From JAWKVD01 sp041398225 (GTDB taxonomy: Bacteria; Pseudomonadota; Alphaproteobacteria; Caulobacterales; Hyphomonadaceae): DNA of 64,000 nucleotides. Location of the stretch: positions 230,213-294,212 of the forward strand of contig JAWKVD010000004.1 of assembly GCA_041398225.1 (NCBI GenBank), read 5' to 3'. Position numbers and translations under genes: made by a program. Below are positions 24,742-33,438 of this stretch, one piece after another (within the stretch, counting starts at the first letter, position 1; each line of letters starts with the position of its first letter). The notes beneath the pieces were generated by a model. The model made no database searches. It was not told the origin of the DNA and worked only from the letters and a program-made list of their open reading frames with translations.

Positions 24742-25343
24742 GTTCGGCTTCGCCACAGAACGATCCGCGCTGGGCCGCCCTTTTCGGCGAGGGCCTGGCG
24801 TGTTCGTGCGGCGAGCGTCACGTCGGTCTTCTGGATCTGACCTTCATCACTCCTTCGGGGTGGTCGGGGTCGACCGAGTACGAACCGAACGAGGCGTTGC
24901 GCTATGACGGCGATTTCCTGTCGCCGGAATATTGCGTTCGCGAGGGGAAGTATTTCGGCATTCGCGCGCTGCTGCCGCTTCCGGTGAAGGACCTTTCGCC
25001 GCCTGCGGCCGTGCTGGCGGTTTGGGCGAGCGTCGATCGCGCGGATTTCGAACAGCTTGTCGCCGACCCGCGTCCGGAGCGAACCGATCCGCCCCGCAAT
25101 TTCCCCGCGCGGCTGGTGAGCCGGATCGGCGGTTATCCCGAGATGATCGGCCTCATGGGGCATGCGTTCCCGCAAGTCGATGCGCCGCCATTGCTGGTGT
25201 TGTCGGCGCCGCCGCCGGGGGCCCCGACGCCGCCGGGCGCCATGGTGCATCCGTTGATCACCGAGCACCGCAAGGGCGCCACTCTGGACCGCCTGTTCGA
25301 AGTCTACGCGGCCAACGGCCATGACATGCGGGGGAGCGCGTGA
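24738..25343 (+). CDS. DUF2199 family protein
   Basis: A 201-residue soluble protein. The N-terminal CSCGERHVGLLDLTF segment, with a CxC(G)xxH cluster and aromatic-rich follow-up, is the mark of DUF2199, whose function is unknown. ATG 24738 overlaps the gatC stop, and the gene ends in a GTGA overlap with the GNAT gene. The longer frame from 24561 lies wholly inside gatC. Why it sits between gatC and gatA is unclear; the overlaps imply stable co-expression. Confidence 0.75.
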   Translation: MSSASPQNDPRWAALFGEGLACSCGERHVGLLDLTFITPSGWSGSTEYEPNEALRYDGDFLSPEYCVREGKYFGIRALLPLPVKDLSPPAAVLAVWASVDRADFEQLVADPRPERTDPPRNFPARLVSRIGGYPEMIGLMGHAFPQVDAPPLLVLSAPPPGAPTPPGAMVHPLITEHRKGATLDRLFEVYAANGHDMRGSA

Positions 25344-25834
25344 CGCTCTTCGCCCCAAGCCCATCGTCGGCCTGCACGGTCGATCTTGAGGACCCGCGAT
25401 CACCCGACAGCGCAACTTTGCTGGCGGGAAGCGAGGCGTTCATCGCCGAGGTCTATCCGGAAGACGAGGACGATGCTTGCCCGTCTCCGATGGGCGACGG
25501 GATCGCGCGGGACGGATCGTTCGCGGTCGCCCGTGTCGACGGCGCGGCCGCCGGCTGCGGTGCGCTCATGCCGCTGGCCGATCCTGGCGCAAGGGAAATC
25601 GTTCGCATGTTCGTGCGGCCGGAGTTTCGCGGACGCCGGATCGCGGACGCGGTGCTCGCTGCACTGGAGGCGCGGGCTAGAGCGTTGGGCGCGAGAACGA
25701 TCCTGCTGCGTTGCGGCCCCCGGCAACCCGTGGCGCTGTGCGTCTACCGCCGCAACGGTTACGTGGAGCGCGGACCGTTCGGGCGCCATACTGAACACGA
25801 CCTCAACATCTTCCTTGAGAAGACGATCGCATGA
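25340..25834 (+). CDS. GNAT family N-acetyltransferase
   Basis: A 164-residue acetyltransferase. Motif A, which binds acetyl-CoA, is VRPEFRGRRIADAVL near residue 93, and a late YRRNGYVERG fits motif B. GTG 25340 overlaps the DUF2199 stop and the gene ends in an ATGA overlap with gatA. The acceptor substrate is unknown. Confidence 0.85.
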   Translation: MTLFAPSPSSACTVDLEDPRSPDSATLLAGSEAFIAEVYPEDEDDACPSPMGDGIARDGSFAVARVDGAAAGCGALMPLADPGAREIVRMFVRPEFRGRRIADAVLAALEARARALGARTILLRCGPRQPVALCVYRRNGYVERGPFGRHTEHDLNIFLEKTIA

Positions 25835-27312
25835 CCAAACTGACCCAGCTTTCCCTGTCCGACGCCGTCGACGGCCTTCGCGAAAAGACGTTCTCGTCGC
25901 GCGAGATCACGCAGGCTTTTCTGGACGAGATCGACCAGAGCAATCCGCAGCTCAACGCCTATGTCGTCGTCACGCACGACAAGGCGCTGGCGATGGCCGA
26001 CGCGGCCGACGCCAAGCTTGGGAAAGGCAAGAAGCTCGGCAAACTTGAGGGCGCGCCGCTTGGGGTGAAGGATTTGTTCTGCACCGCCGGCGTGCGGACG
26101 ACGGCGTGCTCGAACATTCTTGGCGAGTTCACGCCGACCTATGAATCCACCGTCACGCAGAACCTGTGGGACCAGGGCGCGGTGATGCTCGGCAAGCTCA
26201 ACATGGACGAGTTCGCCATGGGTTCGTCGAACGAGACTTCCCGCTTCGGGCCGCCGGCTTCGCCATGGCGGCGCAAGGGGACGAACGCCAATCTCACGGC
26301 CGGCGGTTCGTCGGGCGGTTCGGCGACGGCGGTCAGCGCGGACCTGTGTCTCGCGGCGACGGCCTCGGATACGGGCGGTTCGATCCGTCAGCCCGCGGCA
26401 TTCACGGGCACGGTGGGCATCAAGCCGACCTATGGACGCGCCAGCCGCTATGGGATGGTGGCGTTCGCGTCTTCGCTGGATCAGGCCGGGCCGCTGGCCA
26501 AGACGGTGAAGGACGCCGCCCTGATGCTGGAGGTGATGTGCTCGGCGGACCGCAAGGATTCCACCAGCCTGCATCTCGATATTCCGAAGTGGACGAAATC
26601 GGTCGGCAAATCGATCAAGGGCATGCGGATCGGCATCCCGAAGGAATATCGGGTCGAGGGCATGCCGGCGGAGATCGAGGCGCTGTGGCGGCAAGGTATC
26701 GAGTGGATGGAGGCGGCCGGCGCGACGATTGTCGACGTTTCCCTGCCGCACACCAAGTATGCACTGCCGGCCTATTACATCGTGGCTCCGGCGGAGGCCT
26801 CGTCGAACCTCGCGCGCTATGACGGCGTGCGATACGGCGCCCGGCAAACCGGCGATGGCGGCCTGACAGACCTTTACGAACAAACCCGCGCCAACGGGTT
26901 CGGCGCCGAGGTGCAGCGTCGTCTTCTGATCGGCGCCTATGTGCTCTCGGCGGGCTATTACGACGCGTACTATCTGCGGGCGCAAAAGGTGCGGACGAAA
27001 ATCCTCCAGGACTTCGAAGCTGCGTTCGAAGCGTGCGATGCGTTGCTGACGCCGACGACGCCTTCGGCTGCTTTCGCCTATGGCGAAAAGTCCGGCGATC
27101 CGGTTGAGATGTATCTGAACGACATCTTCACCGTGACCGCGAACCTGGCGGGCCTGCCGGGCATTTCCGTTCCGGCCGGGGTAGACGCGCAGGGCTTGCC
27201 GCTCGGTTTGCAGGTGATCGGCAAGGCGCTCGATGAGGAAGCGTGCTTCAAGGTCGGGTCGGTTATCGAGCAGAGTGCGGGCTTCACGGCGCGCCCGGAT
27301 CGCTGGTGGTAG
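25831..27312 (+). CDS. gatA: Asp-tRNA(Asn)/Glu-tRNA(Gln) amidotransferase subunit A
   Basis: A 493-residue amidase-signature enzyme that frees ammonia from glutamine for the amidation of Glu-tRNA(Gln)/Asp-tRNA(Asn). The catalytic triad is visible as Lys80 (GVKDLF), Ser160 in the GGSSGGSA motif and Ser184 in DTGGSIRQP. ATG 25831 overlaps the GNAT stop. gatB, often next to gatA, does not follow; a thioesterase gene lies 154 bp downstream with its own promoter. Confidence 0.96.
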   Translation: MTKLTQLSLSDAVDGLREKTFSSREITQAFLDEIDQSNPQLNAYVVVTHDKALAMADAADAKLGKGKKLGKLEGAPLGVKDLFCTAGVRTTACSNILGEFTPTYESTVTQNLWDQGAVMLGKLNMDEFAMGSSNETSRFGPPASPWRRKGTNANLTAGGSSGGSATAVSADLCLAATASDTGGSIRQPAAFTGTVGIKPTYGRASRYGMVAFASSLDQAGPLAKTVKDAALMLEVMCSADRKDSTSLHLDIPKWTKSVGKSIKGMRIGIPKEYRVEGMPAEIEALWRQGIEWMEAAGATIVDVSLPHTKYALPAYYIVAPAEASSNLARYDGVRYGARQTGDGGLTDLYEQTRANGFGAEVQRRLLIGAYVLSAGYYDAYYLRAQKVRTKILQDFEAAFEACDALLTPTTPSAAFAYGEKSGDPVEMYLNDIFTVTANLAGLPGISVPAGVDAQGLPLGLQVIGKALDEEACFKVGSVIEQSAGFTARPDRWW

Positions 27313-27397
27313 GTCGTCCGGCGGAGCGCCGCTCCGGCGCGCATGCGCGTTTGTGAGGCGGCGGTCGGGTAGATCGCTCGTTTGCGGGCGCGAGCAA

Positions 27398-27426
27398 TTG
27401 GTCTCGCGGGTCTCGGCTCCTATCTA
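27398..27426 (+). promoter_or_regulatory. promoter of the thioesterase gene
   Basis: TTGGTC (27398-27403), a 17-base spacer and TATCTA (27421-27426). The boxes end 40 bases before the ATG. The -10 box is the same as that of the leucine dehydrogenase gene at 46136-46141. Confidence 0.5.
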
Positions 27427-27466
27427 GATCCTTCATTCTCCGATTTTCCGCGAGGAACAGACCGGC

Positions 27467-28267
27467 ATGACCGCTTTCGCCGATACGATCATCCTCGATG
27501 CGTCAGGCTCGAATGCCTGGACCGGAGCGGCTGATCCCGCTTACGCCCATCCCGGCGGTCGTTTCGGCGGCTGGACGGCCGCTGCGCTTCTGACCGCCGC
27601 CATGCGCGAGCCGGGCGATCGCGGCGACCCGCTCAGCCTCACGGTTCTGTTCACCGATGCGGTGAACGACGGCGACATCGAGATCGCCACGCGGCAATTG
27701 CGGACGGGGGCGCGACTGCAATTCTGGCGGGCGGAGCTGCATCAGTCGGAGAAGGTCTGCGCGCACGCGCAGATCACATTCGGCAAGCGCCGCGAAACGC
27801 TGGCCTTCACCGACCTTGAAATGCCGGACGTGCCGCCCGCCGAAGACGCATCGCTGGCGGAAGGGTCGCCGTCCGCCCCGTTCGGGGAGCAGCTTATCGG
27901 GCGCTGGGTCTCAACCATGCCGTTTGAGCAAAGACCCGATCCGTCCGCAAAGGCGCGGTCGCTTTTCTGGTGTCGCCATCGCGACGGACTGCGCATGGAC
28001 CATGTGCTGCTCGCCTGTCTGCTCGACTATGCGCCGCCTCGGATCATGTATCGCCGCGACGGGTTTCCGATGTCGTCGACGGTTTCGATGAATGCGTATT
28101 TCCACGTGACGCCTGAAGAGATCGCTGAGGTCGGCGACGGGTGGGTGCTAAGCGACGTCGCGTGCCGGCGGTGCGAGGGCGGCTACTACGATCACGAGAT
28201 ACGGATGTGGAGCCCGTCTGGCGCCCTGTTGGCGACCTCGGAGCAGGTCGCGGCGTTCAGGGACTAG
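27467..28267 (+). CDS. acyl-CoA thioesterase, double hot-dog type
   Basis: A 266-residue protein of the TesB-like/4HBT_3 thioesterase family, with two hot-dog halves. The first half holds HPGGRFGGWTAAALL near residue 28, the typical start of the long central helix; the second half holds an HxxHVLLACLLDYA-like segment (RMDHVLLACLLDYA). Family members hydrolyse acyl-CoA; chain length is not deducible. Its stop overlaps the convergent response regulator stop by four bases. Confidence 0.82.
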   Translation: MTAFADTIILDASGSNAWTGAADPAYAHPGGRFGGWTAAALLTAAMREPGDRGDPLSLTVLFTDAVNDGDIEIATRQLRTGARLQFWRAELHQSEKVCAHAQITFGKRRETLAFTDLEMPDVPPAEDASLAEGSPSAPFGEQLIGRWVSTMPFEQRPDPSAKARSLFWCRHRDGLRMDHVLLACLLDYAPPRIMYRRDGFPMSSTVSMNAYFHVTPEEIAEVGDGWVLSDVACRRCEGGYYDHEIRMWSPSGALLATSEQVAAFRD

Positions 28268-28770
28268 GCGCAATCCGACTTGGTGTCGGAGGCGCGGCGC
28301 ATCGGCCCCCTGTAGTTGATCCGGTTCTGTCGCCGGCGGTCCGGTCCGGCGTAGCCCGGGATGCTCAGGAACGGTCGCCGGTTCTCCACGATCGTGTGGA
28401 GTTTGCGCCAGACGACTTGCGAGGAGATCGGCTTCGAGAGGATTTCGTCGACGCCGGCGTTGATCAACTCGCGCAGAATGGACGGGCGCGTATCGGCCGT
28501 GCAGGCGAGCAGCGGCACGAAGCGCACCGTGGGCTGCGTCGATTGGCGGACCAGGCGCGTGAACTCTCCGCCGTTGAGGTCGGCGAGGTGATAGTCGACG
28601 ATGACGAGATCGAATTCGGCGTCCTGCATCAGCTGGAAGGCGTCGGCCGCGTCGGCGGCTTCGCGCACGCGCGTGACGCCAAGCCCGATGAGGATCGCAC
28701 GCCAGATGCTGCGCATGAAGGCGTGATCGTCCACGAGCAGCACGTTTATGTTTCGGAGCTGATCAGACAT
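28264..28770 (-). CDS. single-domain response regulator with basic C-terminal tail
   Basis: A 168-residue CheY-like protein. The receiver domain (residues 8-130) has the acidic pair in LLVDDHAF, the phospho-acceptor Asp in LVIVDYHLADLNGG, the Thr in ACTAD and the Lys in LSKPIS. So it should be phosphorylatable. Behind it comes a 35-residue tail with a GPDRRR motif and several Arg residues, a pattern I know from alphaproteobacterial stand-alone regulators. No kinase is adjacent. The 194 bp upstream hold no gene. Confidence 0.88.
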   Translation of the reverse strand: MSDQLRNINVLLVDDHAFMRSIWRAILIGLGVTRVREAADAADAFQLMQDAEFDLVIVDYHLADLNGGEFTRLVRQSTQPTVRFVPLLACTADTRPSILRELINAGVDEILSKPISSQVVWRKLHTIVENRRPFLSIPGYAGPDRRRQNRINYRGPMRRASDTKSDCA

Positions 28771-28964
28771 TTGGCGCGAAGAGGTCTCCAGCAGGAACGT
28801 TCAGATGCATGGAGAATGGTTATCAGTTTGTGACTCGCGCGGATCAGCGAGGCGGTTGACGTCGCTCGCACAGCGATTTGCGAACGCAAACCACGATCGA
28901 TCGCGTATCCGTGCTAGTCGAACCATTGATGCAAGCGAGCGCGAAGCCTGACGTATCCGGCTCT

Positions 28965-29534
28965 CTACCTTACACCTGCCGGCTTTTCGGGAAGTGCGAG
29001 GAAGCCCTCGATCGGCTGTTTGCCCGGGCCTCTGTAGCCGTTGAGATTGATCGCGTCGGCTTCATGGATCGCGTCTTCGAGCGAGTAGCCCTTGTACTTC
29101 ACAAGGTAGGCGGCCCAGAGATGGCTGGCGCGCCATGCGATCGTGCAATGAAGCAGGACTTTGGTGTCGGCGCTTTCGAACGCGGTCGCAAACTTGTCCA
29201 CGGCTTCGGGCGTGTAGGGCGTGTCGGGGCCGCCGAGCGGGATGTGGACGTAGGTGACGCCGAGTTCGTCGAGCAGCGCCGCTTCGTCGAACGGCACGGC
29301 TTTGCGATTGTCCATCTCCGGTTGCGTGCGCAGGTTGATGACGGTCCTGACGCCGCTCGCGATCACGTCGCGCAGCGCAGCTTCGCTGGGTTGTCCGGCG
29401 ATATAGAGCGGACCGGCGTCAGCGATGACGGCCTGGTATCCCGGCATATCGAGCTTGTCGGGGAAGTGTATGGCTTCCTGCGACAACGCCGGTGCGGCGG
29501 TCAGAACGATCGCGGCGATTGGCGCAAGACGCAT
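28965..29534 (-). CDS. exported Cys-based phosphatase-like protein (DUF442/rhodanese-like loop)
   Basis: A 189-residue protein with a clear signal peptide (MRLAPIAAIVLTAAPALSQ), so it acts in the periplasm. The core has a tyrosine-phosphatase-like fold; the active loop is LHCTIAWRAS, with Cys and Arg spaced as in the HCxSGxR loop of DUF442/beta-lactamase-hydrolase-like phosphatases, but Gly is replaced by Ala. The open frame extends to 29870, antisense to yqgE's tail, but ATG 29534 precedes the signal peptide and has a GGAGGG site. Substrate unknown. Confidence 0.78.
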   Translation of the reverse strand: MRLAPIAAIVLTAAPALSQEAIHFPDKLDMPGYQAVIADAGPLYIAGQPSEAALRDVIASGVRTVINLRTQPEMDNRKAVPFDEAALLDELGVTYVHIPLGGPDTPYTPEAVDKFATAFESADTKVLLHCTIAWRASHLWAAYLVKYKGYSLEDAIHEADAINLNGYRGPGKQPIEGFLALPEKPAGVR

Positions 29535-29602
29535 GAAACCCTCCATCTTCCGTTTGGATCGTCGCCAGTCCGCCAGCCAGATTTTCTTGCAGCCAGCGTT
29601 TG

Positions 29603-30163
29603 TCAGGCGCGACCGCCGCCTGTCTGCAGACGTTCGGGCGATACGCCGATACGCGCAAGCGCGCGACTCCACTTGGTCGCGAAGGAGTGATCGAAAACCA
29701 GGGCGGCATCCGGGTCGCCGACAAGCCAGACGTTCTCGGCCAGCTCCATTTCGAGTTGCCCGGCGCCCCATCCCGAATAGCCAAGCGCGAGACTGAAGCG
29801 CTCGGGCGGCGTTCCTGAAACAATGGCGTGGAGTACGTCGCGCGTGGCGGTGAGGCATACGCCATCGCATACCGACAGGGTCGATCCGGCGCAGTCATAA
29901 TCGTCGGTATGCAGAACAAAGCCGCGGTCGCGCCCGACCGGTCCGCCCGCCAGCACATGCTGGCCTCCGGGCGCGCCATTGCCGTCGACGCCCAGTTGGT
30001 CGAGCAGTTCGGGCAGGGTGATGTCGGTTTCGGCCTTGTTGAGAATGATGCCCATCGCATGATCCTCATTGTGCGCGCACAGGAGGATCACCGCCTGCTT
30101 GAACCGCGGGTCCTCTATCGCAGGCGAAGCGATCAACAGTCTGCCGGCCAAAGATCCCTGCAC
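29603..30163 (-). CDS. yqgE: YqgE/AlgH family protein
   Basis: A 186-residue soluble protein of the DUF179 family. Typical features are the opening GSLAGRLLIASPAIEDPRF, the GIILNK segment and GGPVGRDRGFVLH. GTG 30163 follows a GGGAGG site at a good distance. In many bacteria this gene lies beside ruvX/yqgF; here it does not. Its molecular function is unknown. It is divergent from the peroxiredoxin gene over 190 bp. Confidence 0.92.
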   Translation of the reverse strand: MQGSLAGRLLIASPAIEDPRFKQAVILLCAHNEDHAMGIILNKAETDITLPELLDQLGVDGNGAPGGQHVLAGGPVGRDRGFVLHTDDYDCAGSTLSVCDGVCLTATRDVLHAIVSGTPPERFSLALGYSGWGAGQLEMELAENVWLVGDPDAALVFDHSFATKWSRALARIGVSPERLQTGGGRA

Positions 30164-30353
30164 GGCACAGGACCTCCCTTTGTCGCGTGGTCATGCTCCG
30201 ACTTCGCCGCGGACGTGGCAAGGCGCATTCGAGATTTTTTGATCGGAGATCATTTCCCGGTTTCGTCCCTCGTCTCCCGTCTGGCCGTCTCGCCTCAAAG
30301 CGCATAAGGGAGGTCGGAGAGGGAAGTTGGAACGCTTCAGAGAGAGGTGCAGG

Positions 30354-30836
30354 ATGACGATCAAGATCGGCGACAAGATGCCGGAAGCGACGTTCACGGT
30401 GATGAAGGACGGTCAGCCCGCGCCCATGACCATGGCCGAACTGACCACCGGCAAGAAGGTGGCCCTGTTCGCCGTCCCCGGAGCCTACACGCCGACATGT
30501 TCGGCCCGGCATCTGCCCGGCTACAAGGAAAAGGTCGCGGATTTCCGCGCCAAGGGCGTCGACACGATCGCCTGCGTGTCGGTGAACGATGTTTTCGTCA
30601 TGAACGCCTGGGGCAAGGACCAGCAGGTGGGCGAGGATGTCCTGATGCTGGCGGACGGAAACGGCGCCTTCGCCAAATCGGTCGGTCTGGAGATGGACGG
30701 AACCAAGTTCGGCATGGGGCTGCGGTCCCAGCGCTTTTCGATGGTCATCGAGGACGGCGTGCTGAAGCAGCTGAACGTCGAGGCGCCGGGCGAGTTCAAG
30801 GTTTCCGCAGCGGACTACATGCTGGAGCAGCTCTAG
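30354..30836 (+). CDS. Prx5-type peroxiredoxin
   Basis: A 160-residue thiol peroxidase. The peroxidatic Cys is in PGAYTPTCSARHLPGY near residue 48, the Prx5/AhpE-type signature. Glutaredoxin- or glutathione-linked enzymes of this class reduce hydrogen peroxide and alkyl peroxides. ATG 30354 follows AGAGAGGTGCAGG; the frame is open a little further upstream. A terminator follows within 11 bases, so it is probably monocistronic. Confidence 0.92.
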   Translation: MTIKIGDKMPEATFTVMKDGQPAPMTMAELTTGKKVALFAVPGAYTPTCSARHLPGYKEKVADFRAKGVDTIACVSVNDVFVMNAWGKDQQVGEDVLMLADGNGAFAKSVGLEMDGTKFGMGLRSQRFSMVIEDGVLKQLNVEAPGEFKVSAADYMLEQL

Positions 30837-30846
30837 CGACGGAGGA

Positions 30847-30876
30847 CGCGGCGGGACGCCGCCGCGGCTTTCTTTT
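30847..30876 (+). terminator. terminator after the peroxiredoxin gene
   Basis: An 8-bp G+C stem (30847-30854 with 30859-30866) and a 4-base loop are followed by CTTTCTTTT-like pyrimidine-rich sequence. It begins 10 bases after the stop codon. Confidence 0.75.
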
Positions 30877-31090
30877 CACGCACCCGAAATCGGCGCCGGA
30901 AAGCACACGGACGTCTTGCGAGGACGGGCCGGCAACCTAACATTTGGTTCATGGTGACGGCCGAATCCACGGCGCCGGCTAAATCGCGATCTAAGCGAAA
31001 TCCGGCAATGTGCATCCGGGCCGTCGGGTCGGGGTGTGCGGGTCTGGACGTGGACGTCGGGGCCCGCCTGCATGTGAAGGAGAGGGACGG

Positions 31091-32017
31091 GTGGACGATC
31101 TCGGTCTCATAGTTCCGGTACTGGTTTTCGTATTCGGTCTCATCCTGCTGTTCAGCGCGGTGAAGGTGGTGCCTCAGGGCTACCAGTTCACGGTCGAGCA
31201 GTTCGGACGTTTCACGCGCCTGCTGAGCCCGGGTCTCGCGTTCATCGTGCCTTTCGTCGACCGCATCGGGCGCAAGATCAGCCTGATGGAGACCGTGCTC
31301 GACATTCCCACTCAGGAAGTGATCACCAAGGACAACGCGATGGTGTCGTGCGACGCCGTGGTGTTCACGCAGGTGATCGATGCGGCGCAGGCGGCCTATG
31401 AAGTGATGGACCTTGAGCGCGCGATCACCAACCTCGCGCTCACCAACATCCGGACCGTGGTCGGCTCCATGGATCTCGATCAGGTTCTGTCGAACCGCGA
31501 CGAGATCAACGCCCGTTTGCTGGCGACCATCGACGCGGCGACCCAACCGTGGGGCGTCAAGGTCACGCGGATCGAGATCAAGGATCTTACGCCGCCGGCG
31601 GACATCACCCAGGCGATGGCCCGGCAGATGAAGGCCGAACGCGAGAAGCGCGCGCAAATTCTCGAAGCCGAGGGCATGAAGCAGTCGGCCATTCTTCGCG
31701 CGGAAGGCCAGAAGCAATCGCAGATCCTGGAGGCTGAAGGCCGGCGCGAAGCCGCCTTCCGCGACGCCGAGGCCCGTGAACGCGAAGCCGAAGCGGAGGC
31801 CAAGGCGACGGCCATGGTGTCGGAGGCCATCGCTCGCGGTGACGTCAATGCGATCAACTACTTCCTCGGTCAGAAGTATGTCGAGGCGTTCGCGAAGCTC
31901 GCCACGTCGAACCAGCAGAAGACGGTCATCGTGCCGGCGGACTTCGGCGGTCTCACAGGCGCGATCGAGGGCGTGCGGGCGCTCACCAGCAAGCTCAACC
32001 CGGCCGGGGAGGGGTAG
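31091..32017 (+). CDS. SPFH/band-7 family membrane protein (QmcA-like)
   Basis: A 308-residue stomatin-like protein. One N-terminal helix (residues 4-24) anchors it, the SPFH domain follows (VVPQGYQFTVEQFGRF onward), and residues 180-250 form an Ala/Glu/Arg-rich coiled coil. Such proteins make large ring scaffolds in the membrane and influence FtsH and lipid domains. GTG 31091 follows AAGGAGAGGGACG; the frame open from 31010 is not hydrophobic. The nfeD gene follows 2 bases later, the usual pairing. Confidence 0.92.
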   Translation: MDDLGLIVPVLVFVFGLILLFSAVKVVPQGYQFTVEQFGRFTRLLSPGLAFIVPFVDRIGRKISLMETVLDIPTQEVITKDNAMVSCDAVVFTQVIDAAQAAYEVMDLERAITNLALTNIRTVVGSMDLDQVLSNRDEINARLLATIDAATQPWGVKVTRIEIKDLTPPADITQAMARQMKAEREKRAQILEAEGMKQSAILRAEGQKQSQILEAEGRREAAFRDAEAREREAEAEAKATAMVSEAIARGDVNAINYFLGQKYVEAFAKLATSNQQKTVIVPADFGGLTGAIEGVRALTSKLNPAGEG

Positions 32018-32019
32018 CC

Positions 32020-32508
32020 ATGGGCTCTGTAACGGAGCTTCTGACGCATCTCACGCTCTGGCACTGGGTCGGCCTCGGCATCATTCTGCTCTCGCTGGAG
32101 GTCGCGGTCGGCACGTTCGATCTTTTGTGGGTCGCGGTCGGCGCGTTCGTCACGGCGCTGTTCGCTCTCATCATTCCGGCGCCGGCCGGAGCGTGGCAGG
32201 GCCAGCTGGTTTTCTTCGGGGTGTCGGCGGTGGCGTTCGTGATTCTCGGCCGCACGGTTTTCCGCGGGCTGCGCCACCGGGCGTCGACACATCCAAATCT
32301 CAACGACCGGATGACGACGATGGTGGGTCAGCGCGGCGAAGCCAGAAGCCCCTTCCAGCATGGCAAGGGGCGGGTGCGGATCGGCGACACGGAATGGCAG
32401 GCGTCGCAGTCCGATGACAGCGACATCGCTCTGGGCGATGAAGTCGTGGTGACGGGCGCCGAAGGTTCCACCCTGACGGTGCGCCGGGCGCAGGCGAGCG
32501 CCGCCTAG
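32020..32508 (+). CDS. NfeD-like membrane protein
   Basis: A 162-residue protein with three to four N-terminal helices and a C-terminal OB-fold domain (from about MVGQRGEARSPF, residue 106), the short NfeD layout. It works with the SPFH partner encoded just upstream, probably as part of the same membrane assembly. Its stop overlaps the convergent rnhA stop by four bases. Confidence 0.88.
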   Translation: MGSVTELLTHLTLWHWVGLGIILLSLEVAVGTFDLLWVAVGAFVTALFALIIPAPAGAWQGQLVFFGVSAVAFVILGRTVFRGLRHRASTHPNLNDRMTTMVGQRGEARSPFQHGKGRVRIGDTEWQASQSDDSDIALGDEVVVTGAEGSTLTVRRAQASAA

Positions 32509-32951
32509 CCCTTGGTGCGCGCTTCCTGAACGCCGAGGCGGGCGAGTTCGTCGGCGCGTTCGTTGCCGTCATTCCCGGCGTGTCCGCGCACCCATCGCCA
32601 GTCGACGGTGTGGCGCTGATTGGCGGCGTCCAGGCGCATCCACAGGTCCTGGTTCTTCACCGGTTTGCGGTCGGCGGTTTTCCAGCCGCGTTTCTTCCAG
32701 TTGTGAATCCAGCTGTTGAGGCCATCCTTCACATACTGGCTGTCGGTATGAAGGATCACTTTCGAGCCCTCCGGCGCCCACTCAAGCGCGGTGATGGCCG
32801 CCATCAACTCCATGCGGTTGTTCGTTGTGGCCAACTCGCCGCCGTGCATCTCGATGGTTTCGCCGTTCGACCGGATATGGACGCCCCAGCCGCCGGGGCC
32901 GGGATTTCCAGAACACGCGCCGTCAGTCCAGATTTCGATCAGTTCGCTCAT
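32505..32951 (-). CDS. rnhA: ribonuclease HI
   Basis: A 148-residue enzyme that cuts RNA in RNA-DNA hybrids. The four metal-binding acids are at the same positions as in the E. coli enzyme: Asp10, Glu48, Asp70 and Asp134, with His124 in VRGHAG. It is the last gene of the ispH-thrB-membrane protein-rnhA group, 55 bp after the membrane protein. Confidence 0.97.
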   Translation of the reverse strand: MSELIEIWTDGACSGNPGPGGWGVHIRSNGETIEMHGGELATTNNRMELMAAITALEWAPEGSKVILHTDSQYVKDGLNSWIHNWKKRGWKTADRKPVKNQDLWMRLDAANQRHTVDWRWVRGHAGNDGNERADELARLGVQEARTKG

Positions 32952-33006
32952 GCGCCGGAAGTTCAGTGTTTCGCGCGAACGGTCAAGGCGGAAGGGGGCT
33001 TCATGC

Positions 33007-33438
33007 TCAGCGCCCTCTTTGGAACAGATAGAAAAGCAGTCCGGCGACCATGCCCGCCAGCGCGTCGAACGTCACAAGAGCCGGGGAGATGGTCTGTTTC
33101 TCGATCAGCACCGCGATGACGGACGTCAGCGTCGCCAGCAGCGCCCCGACCAAGGCATAGACCCAGAAACGGTTCATCCGTGTCGACACGAGCACAACGT
33201 GAATCGGCAGTCCCGCGAGCAGCGCGACAGGCCCCCCTGCGAACGCGCCTTTCAGCGCGCCGACCCCGAAAGCGCCGACCAGCAAAGGAAGCAACGCCGA
33301 GGGCGTGTAGCCGTCGGCGCTCGATACCGCGACGGCGATCGCCACCCCGAGGATGGTCGCCAGAGCGCATCCGAATATGGCGGCGAGCACCAGACCGATC
33401 GCCGCGCCGAAAAGCCGGGCGATCACCTCACGCGCCAT
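33007..33438 (-). CDS. small integral membrane protein, unknown
   Basis: A 143-residue protein with four hydrophobic segments and very little charged sequence. I do not recognise the family. ATG 33438 lies 11 bases inside the end of thrB, so it is translationally coupled; the longer frame from 33546 is antisense-like and not hydrophobic. It sits between thrB and rnhA, which are neighbours in many relatives, so it may be an insertion peculiar to this lineage. Confidence 0.65.
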   Translation of the reverse strand: MAREVIARLFGAAIGLVLAAIFGCALATILGVAIAVAVSSADGYTPSALLPLLVGAFGVGALKGAFAGGPVALLAGLPIHVVLVSTRMNRFWVYALVGALLATLTSVIAVLIEKQTISPALVTFDALAGMVAGLLFYLFQRGR

